Assembly (NCBI GenBank): GCA_949316235.1
Contig: OX438754.1
Location: 7,859,501 to 7,923,500, forward strand
Direction: 5' to 3'
DNA from: Oegoconia quadripuncta
Lineage: Eukaryota; Arthropoda; Insecta; Lepidoptera; Autostichidae
DNA: 64,000 nt
Part shown: positions 1 to 12,700 of the stretch, in pieces
Layout: every line of letters starts with the position of its first letter
Numbering within the stretch: position 1 is the first letter of the stretch
The notes under the pieces: model-generated
What the model saw: only the letters and a program-made list of their open reading frames with translations
The model's database searches: none
Told to the model about the DNA's origin: nothing
Made by a program: the position numbers and the translations under genes

Positions 1-2705
1 ACATAGATGTCATGTGCTAATTTTCGGACGCTTTCGTTTTCAGTTTTCGACAAGTGATGTTTGACAGTAGCATTTAGTATAAATGGACTCGAGATTATTC
101 CAAAAGGAACCCTTGTAAATCTCAAATGAACAAGATTTTCTTCATTTGCTGGTTTTGTGATGTCCTTCACCCACAGAAATCTGGCTACATCTCTGTCTTG
201 CTCCTGGAGTCCTATTTGTAAAAATGCTTTCTCCACGTCGGCTATCAATCCAACAGTGTGACATCTAAACCTTATGATCAATCCCGTTAGGTCTTCTAAC
301 ATCAGGGGTCCACAATACAGGCATTCATTTAAGCTCTTATTGTCTTTAGTTTTCGCAGAAGCGTCATAAACAATTCTTATCGGCTTTCCTGGCGCCGTAA
401 CTCCATGATGTGGTATGTAGTGGATTGGATGATCACCTTCATTTTCCGTTGGAACAATTTCTATAATATCCTTTTCCAGTTGTTCCTTCAACGTTTTGTT
501 ATAAGCTGATAGAGTTTCCTGATTAAGTCGTTTAAGTAAACTTACTAAACGACCAAATGCTAAACCATAGTTGGTTGGTAAATTAGGTGGATATTCATTC
601 CACGGCCAACTAACATAATATCTATTGTGTTTATATTTTGTGGTTGCATTGAAGTTCTTAATTGCCTCTTCATCTCGATTAACCTTTGGCGAATCAGTGA
701 TTCCTATGGATTCTAAGTCCCACAAAAATATTAAGCTTCCATTATCTAATGGAAGGTCTGGTTGATTTAACTTTACTTCACAAGAGGATTGAAAATATGT
801 AAGAGCTGATATTTGCTCGATTGGCTTGTCGTATGATCTGCCGGAAAGTATCCAACCGAATTCTGATTCTACCAGATACAAGTCTTCTTTAATGTGTATT
901 TTTCTCGTTGACATGACTGAGTAATAATAATCATTACCAATTAGAATATCGACACAGTTTGACAAAGAACCATCGTCAGCCAATACATACTTTCCCTTAA
1001 ATTTGCCATCAATTAATTTTTGTACTGGATATGGAACTCCGTGAGAGATCGTAGGTACTACATTCGCAAATACTGTCCTTGTGGTCTTGGACTTTGTCTC
1101 TATCTGTAGTTTAACTAATGGACTTCCTAAGTTCTTTGGTATTTGGGATCCAAATGTAAATACTGAAAGACTATTCTGTTCTACGACTTGTAAGTTTAGT
1201 TTCTTAGCAACCTTCTGAGTAACGTAGCTTCGTTGACTTCCACAGTCTAACAAAATTCGACATGCCTTTGTATCGTTACTTTGTCCTTTCACTTTGACTA
1301 CAGCCGTTTGCAGCACGGTAGATCCTTCTCCATTTGCATGCATTACGTTTGTAGATTCTTTTTTCTTTATTTCTTTGTCATTCTTGTTAGGACATAGTGC
1401 TCTATTATGTAGTCCTTGTTTTCGGCAGTGTGGGCAATATTTCTTCAAGTTATATTTCGATGAAATGTGCCCTGAGCCAAAACAATTATAACATTTGCCT
1501 TTCAATTTGGCCTTTCTTTCATTTATTGTTTTAAATTTATCGCATTCATCGTTGTAATGTTCGCCTTTGCAAAAAATACATGACCATCTTGTTTTCTTTT
1601 CGCCACGAAATTGTTCATCTCCTTTATATTCAAATTTTCTTTTATAAGTTGGTTTATTTTCTTGTTTAAGTTTCGAATTATTAGACCTATACGAGTTATT
1701 AGGCTTCCACTGAGTTCTTCGAGGCTTCATGTGACTATAGTTGTTGTAGTTTGAATCTGGACGTTTTCCTTTGTAGCGCTGTGTATTTTCCTTTACATGC
1801 AAAGTCGCCACTGTATATTGTGATGATTGACCTGATGGACTCTCCAGTGTCATCCTCTGAGCTTCTTCTTTAGCCGAAATAATTATCCCTAGCTGAGTTC
1901 TTATATTCGTGACTGATTCATCGGCACCCAATTTCATCTTCGTTTCATAAATGATTTCAGTTGGGAATTTTTCCATGATTAAAAATCGTATATGATTGGA
2001 ACTAATATCTTCTCCCATGGATTGGAGTACTCTCAAATGTTTTTCAATTTCATCTAAAGTGGCTCTGCAATCCTCCATCCTCTCAGCTTGCTTCACTTTA
2101 TTCAGAGCCCTGTGGTGGGCGTAGATAATATCGTTCTCCTTTCCATATCTGGCTTTCAGGGTGTTCACAGCAATTTCGAAGTTTTTGTTCGTAGTGTCTA
2201 ATCCATCTAATAGTCTTGCTGCATCTCCCTTAAGACAGCCTTTGAGATAGAGCAGTTTATCAACATCATTTAATTTTCTTCGGTTAATATTAGACGTGAA
2301 TTGGTCCCAGAATTGATACCATCCTAACAGACTACCGCTAAACTCTGGTAAATTCAAATCTGGTAATTTACTATACTTTGATGCTTCGCTATCAACATTA
2401 GAGGTTGTAGGACGTTCGGTCTTCAATTTTAATATTTCATCCAGCTCGGCCAATGCTTCTTCTCCTTGCAACTGATGTGTTGTGAGGTTTGACACTTCAT
2501 CCGCATTGGGGTTATTGCAAAGTTTAAAATAATTATATAATTCAGATTTGAAGCATGACAGGACAGATTTTAATTTTGCTGCTAGTATACGAGCAGTTTC
2601 TATATTATCATTATTCAAATTGTTGCAAAGATTGAGAGCTTGTTCTGATAAAGATTGAATTTGTTTTATAAATATGGACAACCGGTTTACAAGTATATCT
2701 TCCAT
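1..2705 (-). CDS. BEL/Pao-type retrotransposon gag-pol polyprotein, 5' part (runs off window)
   Basis: One uninterrupted frame of about 901 codons reads from an ATG at 2705 down to the window edge, so the element was recently coding-competent. A gag domain of the DUF1759 type begins near residue 109 (motif KLPDLNLPEFSG). Three Cys-rich knuckle-like clusters follow at about residues 376, 404 and 423. A retropepsin-like aspartic protease of the DUF1758 type has its DCGS active-site motif near residue 485. The reverse transcriptase start has a YDAS motif near 777, DVEKAFLQIGLQ near 820 and RVPFGIISSP near 863. This order (gag, zinc knuckles, protease, RT in one frame) is that of BEL/Pao elements. 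The catalytic YxDD box, RNase H and integrase would lie outside the window. Gypsy and Copia are less likely because the gag and protease motifs are Pao-like. Confidence 0.95.
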   Translation of the reverse strand, partial: MEDILVNRLSIFIKQIQSLSEQALNLCNNLNNDNIETARILAAKLKSVLSCFKSELYNYFKLCNNPNADEVSNLTTHQLQGEEALAELDEILKLKTERPTTSNVDSEASKYSKLPDLNLPEFSGSLLGWYQFWDQFTSNINRRKLNDVDKLLYLKGCLKGDAARLLDGLDTTNKNFEIAVNTLKARYGKENDIIYAHHRALNKVKQAERMEDCRATLDEIEKHLRVLQSMGEDISSNHIRFLIMEKFPTEIIYETKMKLGADESVTNIRTQLGIIISAKEEAQRMTLESPSGQSSQYTVATLHVKENTQRYKGKRPDSNYNNYSHMKPRRTQWKPNNSYRSNNSKLKQENKPTYKRKFEYKGDEQFRGEKKTRWSCIFCKGEHYNDECDKFKTINERKAKLKGKCYNCFGSGHISSKYNLKKYCPHCRKQGLHNRALCPNKNDKEIKKKESTNVMHANGEGSTVLQTAVVKVKGQSNDTKACRILLDCGSQRSYVTQKVAKKLNLQVVEQNSLSVFTFGSQIPKNLGSPLVKLQIETKSKTTRTVFANVVPTISHGVPYPVQKLIDGKFKGKYVLADDGSLSNCVDILIGNDYYYSVMSTRKIHIKEDLYLVESEFGWILSGRSYDKPIEQISALTYFQSSCEVKLNQPDLPLDNGSLIFLWDLESIGITDSPKVNRDEEAIKNFNATTKYKHNRYYVSWPWNEYPPNLPTNYGLAFGRLVSLLKRLNQETLSAYNKTLKEQLEKDIIEIVPTENEGDHPIHYIPHHGVTAPGKPIRIVYDASAKTKDNKSLNECLYCGPLMLEDLTGLIIRFRCHTVGLIADVEKAFLQIGLQEQDRDVARFLWVKDITKPANEENLVHLRFTRVPFGIISSPFILNATVKHHLSKTENESVRKLAHDIY

Positions 2706-4300
2706 ACTTGGTAAATTTTTCTGGAAAGAAATTTAATAACATAACGACATGAACATAATATTCATATCATTAACTAACAAGTTAACATCATAAACAAACA
2801 TCATTAATGAACATGACAAGCTAATTGATTTCATATAGTTATATTATAAAATTATTAGTTCCCATGAACAAGGTTTATAAATTTTTGTAAATGTATAAAA
2901 CCATTTTGTAGACATACAATAATGAAGAAGTATTTATTTATTAACAGTAAATAATTTTATATAAATGTAGGAAAATTTTATCATTTCAATTAAAATTTTC
3001 TAATATCATGGCAACACATTACTCTCTGACATATTAGTCAACCACTGTGCAATGTACTACCTACACATTTCATAAACTTTCTATATTTGAAATTTAGTTG
3101 TCATTACCACATTTGCTTTATTAGATTTTGAGAGATGGTATACAACTTCCTGCTTTGGACTGTACTAAGGCTCCAATAATTTGAAATTGAATGAATATAA
3201 TTATTATATTTTGTTCAATTTTATGAGGTAATATTGTAGTCACACATAACTTATCACACTCAATTACAACTGTTGGTTTATGTTTGCATCTTAATATTCA
3301 TATTCCAAATGAAGATAGTTATCAATTTAATTTTATAGAAGAAAAGGCAAAATTTGTAAAAAACCTTACTCACTTTGTAAGAATGAAATAGAATGAAACC
3401 AACTTCGATTTATCCCACTTAATTTCACTCCATTATTAATTTACTATAGTATTGTAACACTAAAAAAAATTTAACTTTAATGTTTAATTTTAATTGTAAT
3501 ACCTTACACATACTTTGGGGAGCTTGTAATAATATTGATAGAATATATCAACAAATCATCACATTCTAGACTAAAGGTATTTGCATATTAAGTAACTGAA
3601 ATATAATTTATTGCTCGGAGCCGCTACATAAATTATGTGAAAACTTTGACCTATGCCCAATTATGTATTTACAGGTAGGTGAGGCTTGTAACATACCTTA
3701 TTTTTTATTTACGCCGTTTGTTGTGAGAATGTACCTCCTGATCAGTATTTTATCATATACATATATTTTGCCCTGACCACTCGGGCCCTTCCAAGGCATG
3801 TACTTCGTCGTCCCTATTGAATAAATGTACAATATGGTTAAATTATACCAATATTTTGTGTACCCACAACATTGTTATGTGGGGAAGTTCATATGAATAG
3901 GTACAATCTTTGTTCGTGTCGCGTCAATTTCAAATTACCGCAGTCGAGGTAAGTGAACGTTACCCACCTACACAAGAAACCATTTCGTTGGAAATTCGAA
4001 AAAGTTCAGTGTGGTTTTACATATGACTATATATACCTTGTACGTTACTGCTGTCTTTTCATGAAACATTCTTATTAATAAGGTATACCGAGTTGTTGTA
4101 ATATAGGTAATGAAGGCTTTAGCCCTTTGACAAAAATTCAGTGCCATACAATAAAACTTTAGTTAGACAATAAATTGTCACTAGAGAAAACAACTATCGA
4201 CTAGCAGGCAGTGGATGTTCTCTTATTATGCATTAAAACGGCACTCACCTTATGAACATAAATCAATTTGCTTTTCACCGTAAAATCACTTCAGAACTCA
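2706..4300 (-). other. Probable untranslated leader and 5' LTR zone of the BEL/Pao element; limits unresolved
   Basis: This AT-rich stretch lies upstream of the gag-pol start and has no ORF of note. On the minus strand a TGTTGTGGGTACAC string beginning at 3871 resembles the TGTTG start of BEL-type LTRs, and a possible ACA end lies near 3687. No convincing primer binding site was found, and the 3' LTR needed for comparison is outside the window. The LTR call is therefore tentative. Confidence 0.3.
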
Positions 4301-6087
4301 AACTTTTTATTTATATAGCGCAACAAAAACTCTGAACTTCATGAAAAAGAATGGAGGACGGATGATAGATATGTATGATGGCGTGGCGTCTTCGCGGTTT
4401 CTTTCGAAACTTTAAATAAAAACTTAGTAAGGCGCATGTTAGATTGAACTTTAAAATTCGCTGTTTTTCTTTTGTAAATTATTCAAACACATTTTGTTTG
4501 CCCACGCGTAAAGGAAATATAAAATTCATCAAAATTACATCATAGTGTCGATTGCATAGCAACCTGACTTCCGGTTTTCTGTAGTAACAAAAAAATAAAA
4601 AATGTATACCTTTTTTTAAAAATAAGTAAACAAATGACGTTCTTAAATTATTACAATTAATTCCAAAGCCTTATTTTTCAATCTTATCTCAATGTTAGCG
4701 TATTCCAACAATTAAATACGATAATTTCTAGACTCATTCAATTGCCAACATAGCTACCTTCATGACCACCAAGCAAGACATTTCTATTTTGCAAAACCCA
4801 TTTATTGTTTTTTGTCTTAAATTTGCACAATTTCCTTTTATATAGCACACAAAACATTATTTTTATCAATTTCCAACAGTGCAAATACAAATAATTAGCC
4901 GCTTTAAAAGAAAGAAGAAAAAAGGAAAGACAATTTCAATGTTACCGGATAGTTCCACTACTGAACAATAGATGGCGCCATTACACTTTCCATACAGTTC
5001 GAATAAATCTGAACCGGATAGTCCCTCTAACGGATAACAGATGTCGCTATGAGTCACAAAAACTTGCCTTATTTGAAATAGAATTGTTCTAGAAATTTTC
5101 ATGTTTCTCAGGATTCCTTCAAATCCCAGCACCTCCACCATGTCGCGTCAATCGCCCTTCAATTAATTTGAGGGTGATTAGGCTTTAGCTGAATCTTAAG
5201 GGCATGTCGCGATATTATTTATAATGAGAGTATACAGCGGGCAAGTTATTATATATATTGTGACTCATACCTTACATTGTTACATGGACTCTGCTCTCGT
5301 CCAGCATCTGTATCCAGCACCGGGGGGCTATCCGGTTGCTTCCCTTTGTCTGTGCCTTCATCATGGTTGCTACCTGTTGAGTTAAATAGAATATGACTCC
5401 TGTGAGCCCCAAGTGTCTTAGATTTACCTATTTCACTTTAATGCATATTTACACATATTATTCTGACCTAGACTTTTCGTTGGCGTTTATTTCTTGGCCT
5501 AGGTGTTCACGGTAATGTCGTGACGCCACCCTACGTTGAGGCCCACCTGGACCCCACCGCGGCTCTACACGAGCCGGCCACGCCGCAACCCCCGGGGGAT
5601 CCATGCCTATAGCTTGGATATACTTTGAAACTGGCAGCCCTAATCTTTAAGGCTCGACTGTGCCAGACGGTTCGGTACTCTCTGCCCGGTCCCACCACGG
5701 AGACCAGACCACCGACAAGGGTTCTCGTAACGGACCGCATCCGGAACCCACATTGCTAGGTCACTAAGTCTCAACGAGACACACTCATTGATCATGATCT
5801 GAAAAGGTACGTATAAGAACGATTTGCAATTAACATTATGCTGAGTAAACCTAAGGCACTTAGCTTTGTTACAGGGTCGCTCGTCCCACGGCGACGTGAT
5901 CTTAATTCAATGATTGCACTACTTTAACTGTATGAAAATGATTAATCGCCAATAAAGTTACAACGCGCGCGGCCATTACTTTTAAACTATGCGAGCAGTC
6001 ATTATAGTCTATGCGTTGAAGCTACTCACCAAGTAGTTTCAGTGTTGCTATGAACAATATTTACAAATCGTGTTGTAAGAACACGAC
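4301..6087. other. Intergenic, no gene recognised
   Basis: No supported coding region. A moderately GC-rich block at about 5280-5760 stands out from its AT-rich surroundings and may be an old repeat, but no family was recognised. The ORFs of 69-91 codons here have no recognisable domain. Confidence 0.4.
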
Positions 6088-6238
6088 ACCAAGTATACGA
6101 CGAATTACTTGTTTTGACTGAGACTGACTTACAAACTGAAGAAATAAGAGAAATAAGACATGGCTGTTATGGGCTAGATCCCTTTGCCTTCTCCTAGAGG
6201 AGAAAAAAAAACTAAAACTAAAAAACGAAAAAAAAAAC
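6088..6238 (+). repeat. Family B retroposon, 5'-truncated tail copy
   Basis: About 110 bp here are nearly identical to the tail of the adjacent full copy (compare 6498-6615), ending in an A-rich stretch directly abutting that copy's 5' end. The same tail-then-full arrangement recurs at 43164-43650 and near 52441-52935 in opposite orientation. Confidence 0.8.
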
Positions 6239-6638
6239 GGCTTTTTGGCGGGAACTCGGCGAGTGAAGTAGCATTTTTCTTTATAATTCTTATAATTTGT
6301 GCATTCTAACTTTTGAAGCTTAATAATGGCAGAGTATTGTGCAGCAAACGTTAGTGATACTGTACAAGTGAAGGGAGGTGTAAATTAAAGTGCGTAACGG
6401 AGCTTTCGGGTTCCCACAAGAAGCCGCCAAAATCTTTTGTAAAGCATTCTGCCACTTTACTGAAGAATGACTTGACCGTGACTAGACTCTGTATACGCCA
6501 AGTATACGACGAATTACTTGTTTTGACTGAGACTGACTTACAAACTGAAGAAATAAGAGAAATAAGACATGGCTGTTATGGGCTAGATCCCTTTGCCTTC
6601 TCCTAAAGGAGAGAATGAAACCAAAAAAAAAAAAAAAA
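6239..6638 (+). mobile_element. Family B A-tailed retroposon, full copy (B1)
   Basis: The unit starts GGCTTTTTGGCGGGAACTCG and ends AAGGAGAGAATGAAACC followed by poly(A). Two other full-length copies (43164-43563 and 52441-52838, both minus) share the same 5' start, which suggests a defined 5' end rather than random truncation. The A tail, and the 12-bp target duplication around the 52441 copy, indicate LINE-driven retroposition. No clear pol III A or B box was found, so its class (SINE or something else) is open. Its first bases include TTTGGCGGGAA, an E2F-like site. The A tail ends 111 bp before the CstF64 start codon. Confidence 0.8.
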
Positions 6639-6749
6639 CTCTTTGGCTCACGTCTACTTACAGACACAGATTACTCAGATATTTTTGTATATACGGCTCC
6701 TGCAACGATTAATTTCATTGACCTAAGCAAATACCTGTTTCATTTAAAA

Positions 6750-9700
6750 ATGGATAAAAGCAAGGAAAAAGAAGAACAAGGTATCATGGATAAATCCATG
6801 CGATCCGTCTTTGGTATGTTTCAAAATCTATTGTAATAGGTTATGTTAGGATCTGTTTTTCCCCTTCAATGTTTAATGATATGAAATTCACCATTATTTT
6901 TAGTGGGTAATATACCCTATGAAGCTACGGAGGAGAAGCTGAAAGATATATTCAGCGAAGTTGGCCCGGTACTATCTTTCAAACTGGTATTTGACAGAGA
7001 GACCGGGAAGCCGAAAGGTTATGGCTTCTGTGAATATAAGGACCAGGAAACTGCTCTCAGCGCCATGAGAAATTTGAACGGGTACGAAATTGGCGGCCGT
7101 TCGCTCAGGGTGGACAATGCTTGTACTGAGAAGTCGAGAATGGAAATGCAGGCGCTGATGCAGGGACCTCAGGTTTGTATTCCTACAAGCATCCCTTTGT
7201 ACTGAACAGCACACAGCGGAAGTTATGCTAAATAAACATGTTAAAAGTTCTCCTGAGGAATTTAAGTTAAGTAAGTCCTCAACTACTGTTAAAACATTAA
7301 AATCTCTCAATGAATCTTTGGAGTTTATTTGTAAGGTTGGTAAAACCCGCCCCAAAGGCTACACTGCAACCAAACTGTAATAAATTTACTGTTTGCGGCA
7401 GATAATTGTTATTAATTTGCAATTTTGTTCACTAAGAGCAGAGTTAGAGAAGTTTTGTAGTACTCTGGAATAAGATTTTGTGTATACTATAATATTTTTT
7501 TTTATTCTGTAAGCTTTCATTGTATATATTTTATGTAGTCATTAAAACTGTTTAGCACCTAAATGTGACCCCACAGACCGGCTCTGTGACTGTTGTTGAC
7601 TGGACATTGGAACCTGCGGGCTTGATGGTTAAATGGATAAGCTGTTTGGCTTTGCCAAATGTGGATGCAGGAGTTGGCCTGATTAAACATATTTCCGAAG
7701 TTTGGGCACGCTCTAAAAATGCAATTGGCTTTGTCAAATAGCCTGGCATGCGAACAAGCTGATTATTATCTAAATAGTCTTTTATTTTATAATTTTTATA
7801 TTATAAGCTTTATTTTCTTATATGTACCTAATTTCTGGAAAGTATTGATCTCATTTTGACTTTTATTTAATTTTTTAACATATTTTATGTAATATTGTTA
7901 AATGTTTAGTGCTACAAATATTCGCATGTTGTGGTTTCTCATAAATAAGGTGGAGCAAGCACTATGTACAACTGTGTTTTTGTCACATTGGATTTGTATG
8001 CTTGGCATTCCTATAAATAAATATTTGTTAGTTGTGTCCCTATGCACTTCATTATCTATTATAGTGTGAGCACCACCTAACGTGGTGGAAGCCTCCTCCA
8101 AAGGCTTCCAATCCTTTCTTTGACTTACACTTCTTAACAATGTGTTCCATGCTACACATAGATATAGAAAAGTAAATTGGGAGGGCAGGGGTTTAAATAT
8201 AAATGGTAAATATTTAACCCACCTCAGATATGCAGATGATATTATTTTATTCTCAGAGGACCTTGGAAGCTACATGCTAGTCTCTTAGCCAATACAGCAG
8301 AGCAGTTGCAATTATTTTATAATACGCTTTTGTTTTATAGTATATTTAAATTTATTGAAAAGAAGATTTTGTTTTTCAATCTGACTTTACTTATTCAAAG
8401 TAGAAGTAATACTTATTCAAAAACAATTTTTTCCAATTCAATTGAGTCAACAACTAAGGTAATTGGGCTATTTGCTCTCTTACACCAAGGCCTGGGTGGA
8501 TTGGTGGATATGTGTTCATGCCTTTCGAATGCCCTACACCACCAGGACTTGTTTCTAATTTAATCAATTATAATAAAATTTAGGTTTTAGAATATGACAG
8601 AAATTAATGCAAAGCAAGTGATTTTATTTCATTTCTGTTTCTAGGTAGAGAACCCTTATGGAGAACCAGTTGAACCAGAAAAGGCACCTGAAGCCATCAG
8701 CAAGGCTGTAGCCACCCTGCCTCCAGAACAGATGTTTGAGTTAATGAAACAAATGAAACTTTGTGTACAGGTATTATTGATTTCTGTAATCTAATTAAAA
8801 TTACGTAATAACAACTCCCTAAAGGGAACCTTACCTTGAATCCCATATTCTTGCTTTAGGTAAGAATACGAACAATGAATGAACGAATGAAATGAACCTG
8901 AGATAAAAGTAATCGGACATACCACAAAGTCCTTAACAACCACATTGTTAGACAGAAGTGTATAACATATATGGCTTGTTGCCTCGGACCATAGAATGTA
9001 GGGTTCTCAGGACCACACCTCAACTCATTATTAATCTGTGCCTTAATTCTTTATCCATCAACCAATCTTAGAATAAACAGTTGAAATTGATGTTGACATG
9101 ATTCCGAATCAACACAAATGCTGTAATCAGGTAATGAGCGTTATAGTCAGTCAGACACTGACATTTGTATCAATTGAAATGGGTAGGTTAATCCTACTCA
9201 CCTGAAGCCAGCTAACTATCGCACGCACGCCCGCCTAATCAAGCGGGATAAACTTGGAGTATAAAGGCAGCTAATAACAGAAGTTAGGTACATGTAACCT
9301 TTTAGGAAGTAACAAATTATATCCTTGTTTATTGCAGAATAATCCAACTGAAGCGAGAAATATGCTGCTACAAAACCCACAATTGGCTTATGCATTGCTG
9401 CAAGCCCAAGTTATTATGAGGATTGTAGATCCAGCCACTGCAGTAGTAAGTTTTTAATATTGTTTCTAATTGTTATTTTTTTATAAAAAGGACTTGAAAT
9501 TTTACACAAATCGGAATTTCGAGTTCTCAAAACCGGCCCGCTTAGTTACTAATATGTACCTACTTATATCGCTTGATTAATAACACAACCTCAAATCGAA
9601 TATTTATACAACATCGTACAACGTAAGATTTGCTTGGAAAAAGTCGGTGTTAGTGATGAGGCCATTTTTTTGTGCCATTGTAATGTAATTGTTATGTAGT

Positions 9701-12700
9701 TTCTTTAATTGTGCAATAAAGAGTATTTGACATAAATTGAACTGCCAGTAATAAATCATTACACGAAAGTAATACATTAATTAACCATCAACTTTCTGTA
9801 CTTGACGTTAAAGGTCTACTGTCAGCTTAACATAATACCAGTACACACCATTGGCGGTCTCCTACTACACATAACCTCTCTAAAGCCTTTGTTACGTTAA
9901 AAATAGTTCAGGCGTAGTATTTTTTAGGTTGCGAGTGAGATTCTGGAAAGATAAGATTCTGTTGACCTTGTTTTTTAAATGTTAGTTTTTGATATTCAGA
10001 GTATGCTTCACCCCACAAACCCACTACCACCGGTGATGCAGCCGGGCGACAAGCCGCCAATATCCAACCCCTACGTGCCAAACAATCCACCAGCACCAGG
10101 TATTTTAATAAGTATATCAAACCTTTAAGGGGATCCTTATTGACTGGGTATTTTTATTGAAAATGGTCACTACTCCCCATGACATCTAATCTCTTCACAG
10201 AAATGAGGTCGACAGGTACAGATGCTTTGTTACCAAAAATAAACTATACATACAAGGGCGACACTCACAGTTTTTAGAAAATGAAAAATTAAACAAACAA
10301 GTTATTACTTTTTATTAATTATCTTTTCAAAATAGCGTCCATTCACATCAATACATCGCTGTATCCAATGGAACCACTGGGAAAAGCACTTTGCCCACTC
10401 GTCCTTAGGGGTCTCTTCGACGGCCTTTTGAAAAGCAGCCACTGCTTCCTCGGCGTCCATAAAACGTTTTCCTCGAAGTTTTTCTTTTTTTTTTTCGGGA
10501 ATAAATAATGCACTGTTCATGGAGGATTTTGTGCACTTGACTCATACCGATGGCTAGGCTTGTCCGAATCACACAATAGGACACTCTTTTGTCAGTCATA
10601 CGCCCCACAATACTGATAATATTATCTTCGGTCGTTGCCGTATGAGGCCGTCCCTCACGCAGATCATCAGTGAGATTAGTGCGACCACGTTTATACTCAT
10701 TAAACCAGTTGTAAACAGTGGCACGAGAAGGGGCTTCATCGAGAAAGGCCAATTGAAGTCTATCATAACTTTCTTGTTGACTTAAATGACATCGAAAGTC
10801 ATAAAAAATCATTGCACGAAAATTTTCTCGCGTTAAATTCATGCTGACTTGACACAGACAATTTTCAATTTGTCGCCAAATCATAAAAAAAATGACAAAT
10901 CAATGAAATACATACACAGTAATATTGGCAGAGTTCCGTTTATTTATATCGTTTATAAGATAATTTTTTTATTACATCGTTTAAAAGTGGCCAGTTCTAA
11001 AAATTTTTTGTGTCGCCCTCGTGAAAAACAACATGTCCTGTGACGAGCGCAGGACTACTAGCACTAGGCTACTAGCATACTAGGCTTAACCAGGTATAAT
11101 ATAAGATGAACGTGTCTATGGGAAATCCGTAATTTAGAACCGTGTAGAACCATGAAATATTATGCTGTATTTTACCTTTTTGACAGGCGAAGACGTAGCG
11201 CAGACGTGACGGACTTATGTATAGTTACAGCGTTTCTTCGGTGCCAGAAACGTTGCAATAGAACATGAAGTCTATGCCACTTCTGCGCCTTTTCGTATCT
11301 GTGTAAACCGCGTAAAATATGGGAATGAAACTGTGTATGACAATTTAGTCTGTAGTTAAAACATAACTAGTCGGCTGTCAAAAACGTTATGATTCCTGCA
11401 TTAGATGCATTTTCAATCCTATAATTCATTACAATTGAAAATGGGATGTGTTGTATTCATAGTGTGTTTTGAAACGTAGGGATTTAGACTAGATTGGATT
11501 CTGACTATATAATTTCGGCCAACAAAAAGTTAATATTTATAATTTCATGTGTTGCAGTGCAACAGGCACCACCTCTGCTAGCCAATCCCGTGCCGCCGCC
11601 AAATAACTTTACCCGTAAGTATATCACATAAATTTCATAATATCAGCACATTGTGTAGAAGTACGCGCTACCACCGTCATTTGCCACCAGCAGTCAGACC
11701 GCCTAACTCAATTGCTTTGGGAATTGTTATCGTTTATGACGTCAATGCACTGTCTGTCCTTATCACATTGTAACACAATGACAAAGATATAACATAGATA
11801 CAGTGCATTGCTATGGCTCTGAGTTAGGCGGTAGAGCCCCAGCTCAGGTAGAGCTTTTAGGCTCCACTTATAATGAAATTCATACATCTTACCGGATGAG
11901 TCTTTTTACCGTAAGGAAAAAATGGGGCATATTACGTAAGTGAAATAGAAGTTATTGGCATATGTAGTTTTTTTTTTTTCAAAACTATTATCGAATAAAG
12001 CGTCGTCTTTTGATTGTCGCGTTTGTAGCCTATTCCAATAATTACATCATTAAATTAAATAAAAAAAATTGGAGAAAATATGAGTTCCAAATAAATTTCG
12101 CATGATAGGAACCCTAGGAATCCCGCCAGTCGCTTAACCACCTCAGGCCGCCGCGTGCGTTTTTGAGAATTAATTTCTGTTGATAGAAATACTAGGACAG
12201 ATTCTCCCACTATTTTTATTACTGGGGGCGACGATAAATAAAAACTGCATCATCATCAGGAATAAGGTTTGATTTGGTAATGGTAATTCTCAACCAAAGG
12301 GAATTAGTGGGACTGACCCTTTTAGACACACTGTTTCTTTCGGCTACCAGTGGTTTTTTGCCGCAATAGAAATAATGGAATTTAACTTGAAAAAAAAAAA
12401 ACGCTTGTCTCACTTTTTCTATTTTGTATTTCCATGGAAATAGTGGGATACACCCGGATAAACAAATTTCCGCAATAATGTTATTCCACGTAGGCGAGTC
12501 GCGGGCGGAAAGCTAGTCTAAAATAAAAGTGATTGTCAAAGTGTGTGTTTTATTTTTTATGATTGACTGGATTCGCGTTTGACCACAATCTCACCTGATG
12601 GAAAGTGACGATGTAGTCGAAGATGAAGCACGCGATCCCAGTAAATGCCTATTCACTCTGCTCTTGAAGATCCCAAGGTTGTAGGATTCAGGAAAGACTG

